Below, piece after piece: positions 57,812 through 64,000 of a DNA stretch of 64,000 nucleotides. The translations under genes were made by a program, and so were the position numbers. The first letter of the stretch is position 1. Each line of letters starts with the position of its first letter. Source of the DNA: Isoetes taiwanensis (taxonomy: Eukaryota; Streptophyta; Lycopodiopsida; Isoetales; Isoetaceae); contig JAJEKV010000059.1 in assembly GCA_021234155.1 (NCBI GenBank), positions 3,844,571-3,908,570 on the forward strand, in the 5' to 3' direction. The notes beneath the pieces were generated by a model that was not told where the DNA came from, did no database searches, and saw only the letters and a list, made by a program, of their open reading frames with translations.

Positions 57812-58928
57812 ATGGCTCCAAAACAAAAATTTCCAGCAGAGCAAGAACCAATGGAAGACCAGGAGACTTCAGAACCCTGCAGAGATAGATCTCTCCCCCC
57901 AAGTTTTTCAACTGGATTACTTCAAAGTTTGCCTTACCAGTTTGAATTGAATGTGCCTACTCCATTGCCTACTTTTGATTCCAGCATGAGTGCTAATACT
58001 TTTCTGAGAATTTTTGAAGATTACTACAGGGATTATGGCTTTAAGAAATGATGCAAGTTCTCACAATTCGAAAAGTGTTTAAAAGAGGAGAGTGAAGCTG
58101 GTGCTTGGCTGACTTATGAGAAGCTTATGGGAACCACTTCTTGGGATGATCTTGTCACCAAGTTTTTAGACAGGTTTGGAAAACTTGCTGCTCCTAAGGA
58201 CCTTGTTAATGAATTGCAAAATTTCTCCATTTATGCAGGTGAAAGTGTTAGTCAGTACAAGGAAAGATTCAATACCTTCATGAATAGATGTCAGAAAGGT
58301 CAAGTTACTGTCCCCACGCTCTTTTTGATATCCTCCTTCATTAAAGGCCTATCTTCTAGACCAGAAATTCATAGAAAACTTATCAAGATTCAAGCTGCAG
58401 AAGGTTTTGATTCCATCTACAAGGTTTTTGCCAAGACTACTGAATTGACCAAAATGCTTTCTATCCTACCAGAAAAACACAATAGCTTTCATCATGACCC
58501 CTTTTACCCTGATGCCACTGACGGCCCTTGTGAACCTCACCATTCTGTTCCTATCTATGCTGTGCATAAAGAAAAGAAAAAAACCAAAGATGAAGAGGCT
58601 GATTCTCAAAATTTCAGAGGTTAAAGCAGACTTGACAAAGGTAACTGAAGCTTTAGCAGAGGTGACCAAACAACTTGTGGAGCTCAAAGCAAACAGGGCA
58701 GGTAGAACTTATCCTGAATGTATTCATTGCAATAGAACTTCACATCCAGCCGATATTTGTTATTGGCAAATATGTCCTAAATGTAAAAAGAAAGGTCACT
58801 TTGGTAGAGAATGTCCAGTTTGTGCTTTTTGCAAGGAGATTGGTCATACTGACCTTAGGTGCTCTGTCAAAGAATATTTTGCCAAGGAAGAGAGAGAGAG
58901 AAGAAACCTGAGGCAACTCCCCATGTAA
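57812..58928 (+). pseudogene. gypsy gag with three CCHC zinc knuckles
   Basis: Capsid core: TFLRIFEDYYRDYGFKK, stop TGA at 58,049, then TSWDDLVTKFLDRFGKL, NELQNFSIYAGESVSQYKER, FNTFMNRC and FIKGLSSRPEIHRKL, matching the retrotrans_gag fold that makes the particle shell. The frame changes near 58,620. The second frame carries three consecutive C-x2-C-x4-H-x4-C knuckles (residues 76-89, 94-107 and 110-123 of that frame) for RNA binding, then a basic tail. Most plant gypsy gags have one or two knuckles. The gag frame overlaps the next frame by about 70 bp (58,859-58,928). The start is the first ATG of the frame. Confidence 0.88.
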
Positions 58929-60283
58929 GGTTTGCTGAATCTACTAGTTCTATAAGGTTTGTGCAGGCTACAGAGATGCCAAAGACTGAGGAAGTGATGG
59001 TGGTACAAACCAGAAGCATGGGAGAGATCCATAGACCTGCTGAGCCTAATAAATTTGTTCCAGAGCATTCCAGGAAATCAACATTGCCACTACCCCCTGT
59101 TATGGAAGTTCCTCCCCAAGAAATAGCTCCACCTCCTCAACAAAAGTACGGTAAGAGAGATCAAGATCTTGATGAGTTGGATGTTTTACTGAAAAATTCC
59201 AAAGTAAGTGTGGATTTATTTACCCTATTAAAGATTGCACCTAGTTATAGAAAAAAGTTATTGCAACAAGCTACTTTTAGTGAGGCAGTGGCTTGTGTAG
59301 ATGTTGCAAATGCCACTAATCTTATTTTGGCTCAAAATGAAGAAGACCCAGGTGCATTTAGGTGTTCAGCTACTCTAGGAAGTTATTCTTTTTCTAATGT
59401 GTTGTTGGATGGTGGCTCACCTCTAAATATTACGACTTATCATGTTATGAAAAAATGTGGGCTCGAGATAGATAAAAGGTCATCTGTTTTGTTAAAATCC
59501 TTTTCTAATGCTAAAATAGCACCAGTTGGAATTGTGAGCAAAGTTCCTGTCAACACTGGAGGCATTGTTGTAGCTGCCAATTTTGTTGTTGTTGCTTTTG
59601 AAAATTTAGGAGAAGATGCAGATATATATGATCTCTTGCTAGGGAGAAGGTGGATGTCTACAGTTGATGCTAGCCCAATCTGGTCTGAGGGGAGATGCAC
59701 CATTTCAAATGGCACTCAAGTGGCCACAATTTACAACCAGGATGGTTCTTATGGCTTCAAGGAAGAGGTACACTTTATTAAAGAAATGCTTATAGAAGAG
59801 CCCCTAGGTCTAGCAACCCCTAGCACAAAGAAAATTGATCTGATTCCCTTGATTAGAGAGTGTGCACTACCTTCTGAGAATGGTAAAGAAGGATGTTTAT
59901 GGTTTGATGGAGGGATTTCAAAGAAATTAAATGTAGCTTCATCTGCAGCCATATTGAAGGATACTTCCAATAAACTCTTGGCTAAGGTAGGAAGGATTTT
60001 TCCCCAAATAACTTCTAATGTAGTAGAGTACAAGGCTTTTATTGCAGGTCTCCAAGAAGCTAAGGCTATGGATATTGCAACCATACACATCTATGGAGAT
60101 TCTCAGTTAGTTCGCAGGCAGGTTAGTGGTGAATATCAGGCCAAAAATGCTGACATGGAGTCCCTGAGAAACCAGGTAATGGGGATGCTTGCTTACTTTA
60201 CTTCTTGGGAAATTACTCATATCCCAAGGGAGCAGAAATGGGAAGCTGATGCTTTGTGCAGAGATACCTTAATGACTATCTAA
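58859..60283 (+). CDS. gypsy protease and N-terminal archaeal-type RNase H
   Basis: A 474-codon open frame, the longest in the window. Residues ~170-290 form the retroviral-like aspartic protease: SNVLLDGGSPLNITTYHVM (active-site D-G-G) and DIYDLLLGRRWMSTVDA (the Asp-Leu-Leu-Leu-Gly-x-x-W block). Residues ~340-470 form an RNase H: CLWFDGG, VVEYKAFIAGLQEAK, IYGDSQLVRRQVSGEYQAKN and EADALCRD. These supply the four catalytic acidic positions D-E-D-D. The pattern matches the aRNH of plant Tat elements. The frame stops at 60,283, about 110 bp before the RT frame, so the RT would need frameshift or separate expression, or a mutation has split pol. A decayed linker (DEDEAKEFCPILVINASQ, 60,310-60,361) is visible in another phase. 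Confidence 0.88.
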   Translation: MLCQRIFCQGREREKKPEATPHVRFAESTSSIRFVQATEMPKTEEVMVVQTRSMGEIHRPAEPNKFVPEHSRKSTLPLPPVMEVPPQEIAPPPQQKYGKRDQDLDELDVLLKNSKVSVDLFTLLKIAPSYRKKLLQQATFSEAVACVDVANATNLILAQNEEDPGAFRCSATLGSYSFSNVLLDGGSPLNITTYHVMKKCGLEIDKRSSVLLKSFSNAKIAPVGIVSKVPVNTGGIVVAANFVVVAFENLGEDADIYDLLLGRRWMSTVDASPIWSEGRCTISNGTQVATIYNQDGSYGFKEEVHFIKEMLIEEPLGLATPSTKKIDLIPLIRECALPSENGKEGCLWFDGGISKKLNVASSAAILKDTSNKLLAKVGRIFPQITSNVVEYKAFIAGLQEAKAMDIATIHIYGDSQLVRRQVSGEYQAKNADMESLRNQVMGMLAYFTSWEITHIPREQKWEADALCRDTLMTI

Positions 60284-60396
60284 AGGAGCTATACCAGAGG
60301 AAGATCTTGATGAGGATGAGGCTAAGGAATTTTGTCCCATATTAGTTATAAATGCATCACAAGAAGAAGCAACCAATGAAGTTATAATTAATAAAC

Positions 60397-61550
60397 ATGG
60401 CCAACAAAGAACTCTGTTTGTGGGATTATTCTGAGCTCATTGGTATCAAGGAAGAGGTATGTCAATTTGAAATTAAAATTAAAGAGGGGTGTAAACCTGT
60501 TTTCCAGAAGTTAAGGAGGATCAATGCTTCACTTTTAGATTTAATCAAAGATGAGTTGCATAAGATGTTGGATGCAGGTGTTATTGTGGAAATTATTAAT
60601 CCTGAATGGGTGTCATGCATTGTTCCAGTGGAAAAAAAGAATGGTGCTTTGAGAATTTGTATAGATTATTGAGACCTGAACAAAGCCACCATAAAAGATT
60701 GTTATCCTTTGCCTTTTCTAGAGGAAATTCTATATGCTGTTGCAGGGAAAGACATGTACTCATTTTTGGATGGTTTTTCAGGGTTTAATCAGATCAGTAT
60801 CAAAGAGGAGGATCAGCCAAAGACTTCATTTATCACTCCCTGGGGCACATATGCTATGAAAAGAATGCCATTTGGCCTAATGAATGCTCCAGCTACTTTC
60901 CAAAGAGCAATGGATGTCATTTTTAAAACCATGTCTGCTGAAGAGTTTAGGGTGTATCTAGATGACCTTTGTTTGGGTTCTCACTCTATTAACCATGTGG
61001 AATTACTTGCAAAAATTTGCTCTTTATGCAGGACTTCAGGAGTTAATCTGAATCCAAAAAAAATGCATCTTTTTTGCATCAAAAGGACAGCTCTTAGGAC
61101 ATGAAGTATCCAGCCAAGGTATTCAAGTTGCTCAAGAGAAGATTGAAGCCCTCAAAAAGCTAGCACCTCCCAAGAATTTAAAGCAGGTTAAGAGCTTTAT
61201 TGGTATGACGAGTTTCCTCAGAATGTATATTCCAAATTTTGCTCATATCTTGAGTCCCATTTCTAAGTTGACCAGGGTAGGTAAATTTTCTAAATCTAAA
61301 AGCCAGCACATACCTATCATATGGACTTCAGAATGCCAAGAGGCTTTTGACTTTCTCATTTCATCTATATGTGAAGCTACTCTTTTGAAAAAACCAGATC
61401 GAGCATGCCATTTGAAGTTTATATCATTTGTTACTAAAAAGGCCATAGGTTTAGCCATTTTATGGGATAAGCATACTATAGTTTTTGCAAGCAAACAATG
61501 GAGTGCGCTCTTGAAGAAAGATACACGAGAATAGAAAAAGGTCTTTCTTT
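60397..61550 (+). pseudogene. gypsy reverse transcriptase and degenerate RNase H
   Basis: RT: PVFQKLRRINASLLDLIKDE, GVIVEIINPEWVSCIVPVEK, RICIDY, a stop (TGA at 60,670), DLNKATIKDCYPLPF, SFLDGFSGFNQISIKEEDQP (motif A), FGLMNAPATFQRAMD (motif B) and YLDD (motif C). After a frameshift near 61,090 come GHEVSSQGIQV-type readings, then FLRMYIPNFAHILSPISKLT and WTSECQEAFDFLISSICEAT. The RNase H core LKFISFVTKKAIGLAILWDK lacks the T-D-A-S catalytic Asp expected at this point. The frame ends KKDTRE at 61,534, where K-x-Y-x-x-x-E-K would continue. The RT fold is recognisable throughout; the linked RNase H looks dead. Confidence 0.9.
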
Positions 61551-61803
61551 GCTCTCATGTTTCTTATTAATAGGCAAGGACATTTGCTTCTGAAAAGTCA
61601 AGTTCAAATTCACATGAAGCAAAGCCCAATGGGCTTGCTATTTGGTAAAGCAACTAATAAACCAAAGATCCAGAGATGGGCTTGTAAGTTGCAAAGTTAT
61701 GATATTTCTGTAAAAGAGTTGCACTTGACACGAAATCCTAGCCTCTACTTGCCTTACATATTTTTTGACCATGAAGATGAATTGAATACTATCGACACTT
61801 CAC

Positions 61804-63145
61804 TTGCGTGTAGCACATTTAGAGGTAACTCAAGGAGATCAAGCCAAAGGAGGATGGCAGCAACATATTAGAGATTTTCTACAACATGGGAACATCTCTC
61901 CAAGCCTCACTCCAAGTCAGAAAAGGAAACTCAAGGACAAGTGCAGACAATTCAAGCTGATAGACAATGTCTTGTGCAAAGTTAACAGGGATGGAATCTT
62001 GTTGAGGTGTGTAAATGAAGATGAGTGCGCCTTGATTATTAGGGAGATGCATAAAGGTATCTGTGGAGGACATTTTCTTTGGGGATAACACTGCGAAAAA
62101 AAGATTCTCGTGTGCGGATATTATTGGCCTACTTGTTTTTAGAGATTGCTATGAGGTCATAAAAACTTGCCATCAATGTCGATTTTTAGCAAAAGAATTT
62201 TATTGCCGGTGCCTTGAATCCTATCATATCCCCGGGACCTTTTCAAATTTGGGGGCTAGATTATATTGGTCCCATTAATCCTTCTTCCACAGTCAACATC
62301 AGCATATTATTGTGGCTCTGATTATTTTACTAAGTGGGCAGAGGCTATACCTTTGAGGCAAGCCAATGCCTTCACAACCTACAAGGTTTTTTACATGAAT
62401 TTGTTTGTTCTAGATTTGGTATTCCTTTCCGGATACATTACGATAGAGGTACCCCTTTTGTTAATGAAGTCATTGCTAATTTGTTGAGCATTTTGAAGGT
62501 CAAGCATACCAAAAGCTCTTCATATTATCCTCGGGGTAATGGACAAAATTTGAAGCTACTAACAAGGTGTTGAAAAATATTTTGCGTAAGAGCAGGTTGA
62601 GGTTAACAAAAGGGATTGGCATATCAAAATAGTGGATGCACTTTGGGCTTATAGAGTCACTATCAAAACAGCTACAAATCACACACCTTTCAATTTGGTT
62701 TATGGCATAGAGGCAGTTTTACCAGTAGAACTTGAGTTACCTTCCTTGAGATTAGCTCATAAATTGTGCTTACCTTTGAACATGCCTTACAGGGGAAAGA
62801 TTGGGGCCACTGTTACATCTAGATGAGTATAGAATGGAAGCCGAGAATACTAATTTGCTGAAAAAAGGCTAAAGATCCGTTTTGCATTCAAAGCTGCACA
62901 CAAAAATACAGGGTACTTTTAGGAAAGGAGAGCTTGTTCTCAAATGGAATAAGTCAAAGGAAGATTCAGCTGGCAAATTTGATAATATTTGGGAGGGACC
63001 CTTTGTAGTGCTAGAATCTGCAGGTACTAATTCTTATTGGTTGCAAGAGGTTGCTTCAGGAATGCCATTGCCAAACCCTATCAATATCCTGCAACTGAAA
63101 AGGTATTGGGACCAACATGCTTGCTTGTCCCTCTTCTTACATTAA
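61804..63145 (+). pseudogene. gypsy integrase with C-terminal end
   Basis: Zinc-binding N-terminus: MHKGICGGHF ... CHQC (H-H-C-C), split by a shift at 62,090. Core: a D-Y-I-G-P-I block near 62,255 (first Asp), FRIHYDRGTPFVNEVIANLL (second Asp) and SSSYYPRGNGQ. The Glu lies in the next phase (FEATNKVL, about 62,545-62,570). Then VDALWAYRVTIKTATNHTPF and NLVYGIEAVLPVELELP. The C-terminal end is GELVLKWNKSKEDSAGKFDN, WEGPFVVLESAGTNSYWLQ and PINILQLKRYW. No chromodomain is visible. Multiple frameshifts and stops. Confidence 0.9.
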
Positions 63146-63174
63146 AAAACTTGGAGATTTACCGTAGGTTTAAA

Positions 63175-63251
63175 GTAGTTAGATCAGTTTGACTTTTGAG
63201 CACATTACTCTAGTAGTTAGATCAGTTTGACTTTTGAGCTTATTACTCTAA
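63175..63251. repeat. 38-bp tandem duplication
   Basis: GTAGTTAGATCAGTTTGACT unit at 63175 and 63213. Confidence 0.93.
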
Positions 63252-63324
63252 TGAGTTGGTTTCATGTTTATAGGATGATCTGGCCAGATAACAGTACAAA
63301 TGATCTCAAGAACAGGATTTATAC

Positions 63325-63660
63325 TAATGATTACCAAGTGTCATATGCAGGAGCATCCTTCTTCCATTTTTATTCATCTGTCTTAAAGCACTCCTACCAT
63401 CCATTTAGCCTTCTATTCTCTTTTTCCATACCTTAACAGCACTCTGCAAAATCACCTTCACCATCATAGCAGAGTTGCAAGGATTTGAGACTAATTGGTT
63501 TGTGTGTTTCCATGACAGGTGTACTCTTCCTCCATTCTTTTCATCTGTCATAAGTAGCCCTACCCTCCATTTAAAATTTCTTATTCTCGTTTTCACTCCC
63601 AAAAAGAAGAAAAGCACTCTGCAATTCATCTTTACCACCATAGAAGAGTTGCAACTTTTG
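63325..63660. repeat. ~168-bp direct repeat, two degenerate units
   Basis: TTCTTCC-TT-TTCATCTGTC, CCATTTA and AGCACTCTGCAA-AT-ACC-TC-ACCA-CATAG-AGAGTTGCAA recur in order, one unit around 63,350-63,480, the second around 63,515-63,655. They follow the gypsy integrase, where Tat-group elements often carry tandem repeats before the 3' LTR. Confidence 0.8.
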
Positions 63661-63731
63661 AAGGTCAAGAAGGAGACATGCATTTTCTTATTTTGGTGAA
63701 ATCTCAAATACTTGCACACTCACTTCATCTC

Positions 63732-63958
63732 CATTCCATCACCACCCTGCCATATTCACACTCACCTTTGTCTTTTCTCACTCATCATATTCCATTCACA
63801 TCATTCCATCACCACCCTGCCATATTCACACTCACCTTTGTCTTTTCTCACTCATCATATTCCATTTCACATCATTCCATCACCACCCTGTCATGTTCAC
63901 ACTCACTTCTGTCTTTTCTCACTCACCATACTCCATGCACATCATTCCATCACCACAT
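63732..63958. repeat. 70-bp CT-rich tandem repeat, three copies plus partial
   Basis: CATTCCATCACCACCCTGCC unit starts at 63732, 63802, 63873 and 63943 (partial). It may continue past the window end. Confidence 0.95.
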
Positions 63959-64000
63959 TCATCAACATTTGCACCTCACACTCTCATTCTATCATGTTTC

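Larger units (their letters stand above)
57812..63145 (+). mobile_element. Ty3/gypsy retrotransposon, Tat-like, with an extra RNase H between protease and RT
   Basis: Domain order on the plus strand: gag with three CCHC knuckles, protease, archaeal-type RNase H, RT (YLDD), RT-linked RNase H (degenerate), integrase with HHCC and DDE regions, C-terminal integrase end. The D-G-G-S protease and the separate second RNase H are features of the plant Tat/Ogre group. There the extra RNase H normally follows the RT-RNase H block, not precedes it. No LTRs were recognised in the window. Several stops and shifts (58,049; about 58,620; 60,670; about 61,100; 62,090; 62,540) make it non-functional as it stands. 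Confidence 0.93.

Overview
This 64 kb window is plant nuclear DNA. Evidence: a U6 snRNA with the plant USE/TATA promoter, plant-type split-gene fragments (plastid 5-aminolevulinate dehydratase, an NCL-type Na+/Ca2+ exchanger, a CDK-like kinase, a PPR protein), Ty1/copia and Ty3/gypsy Tat-like retroelements with initiator-tRNA(Met) primer sites, Helitron ends and several non-LTR retrotransposons. The AT-rich base composition, the style of the PPR motifs and the LINEs with animal-like ORF1/endonuclease/RT layout suggest a seed-free vascular plant such as a fern. That is inference; the species is not readable from the sequence. I see no complete intact protein-coding gene. The window is a transposon-rich intergenic landscape with broken gene pieces.

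Layout. 0-7 kb: a ~320 bp duplicated segment (76-400 and 4473-4792) brackets a decayed L1-like LINE (1165-4089) and a copia RT scrap, followed by a PPR pseudogene (5145-6172). 7-10.5 kb: a U6-like RNA gene (7078-7177, minus), a covarying double hairpin (8207-8380), then the first four exons of a HEMB/ALAD gene (8385-10496) with a copia RNase H relic in intron 2. 12.9 kb: a perfect 37-bp-arm hairpin. 13,666-23,667: a complete 10.0 kb LTR element on the minus strand with LTRs, PBS, PPT and 5-bp target duplication, but no recognisable coding (LARD-like). It holds a 4.45 kb segment bounded by a 23-bp inverted repeat with two C-rich minisatellites. 25.4-27.7 kb: an inverted-repeat element carrying an array of GGTATAAATTTATACC palindromes. 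29.5 and 45.2 kb: two 3' ends of one Helitron family. 35.5 kb: second copy of the double hairpin. 36.2-36.8 kb: NCL exchanger pseudogene.

37.6-41.4 and 45.3-48.6 kb: two divergent non-L1-like LINEs (minus strand) with ORF1, APE endonuclease, RT and a terminal zinc-finger region, both broken. Between them lie tandemly duplicated kinase fragments. 50.0-50.8 kb: a 5'-truncated relative of the first LINE. 51,415-53,794: a complete but non-coding LTR element (TRIM-like) with a tandem hairpin array. 53.9 kb: a perfect (TG)59. 54.3 kb: a foldback MITE related to one at 49.2 kb. 57.8-63.1 kb: a Ty3/gypsy Tat-like element with a second RNase H placed between protease and RT. The window ends in CT-rich tandem repeats.

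The most distinctive observations are hairpins whose arms changed in a compensatory way between copies (8.3/35.6 kb, inside the TRIM-like element, in the LARD repeats and at the Helitron ends), the unusual RNase H position in the gypsy element, and a U6 gene with a good promoter but an altered ACAGAGA box.
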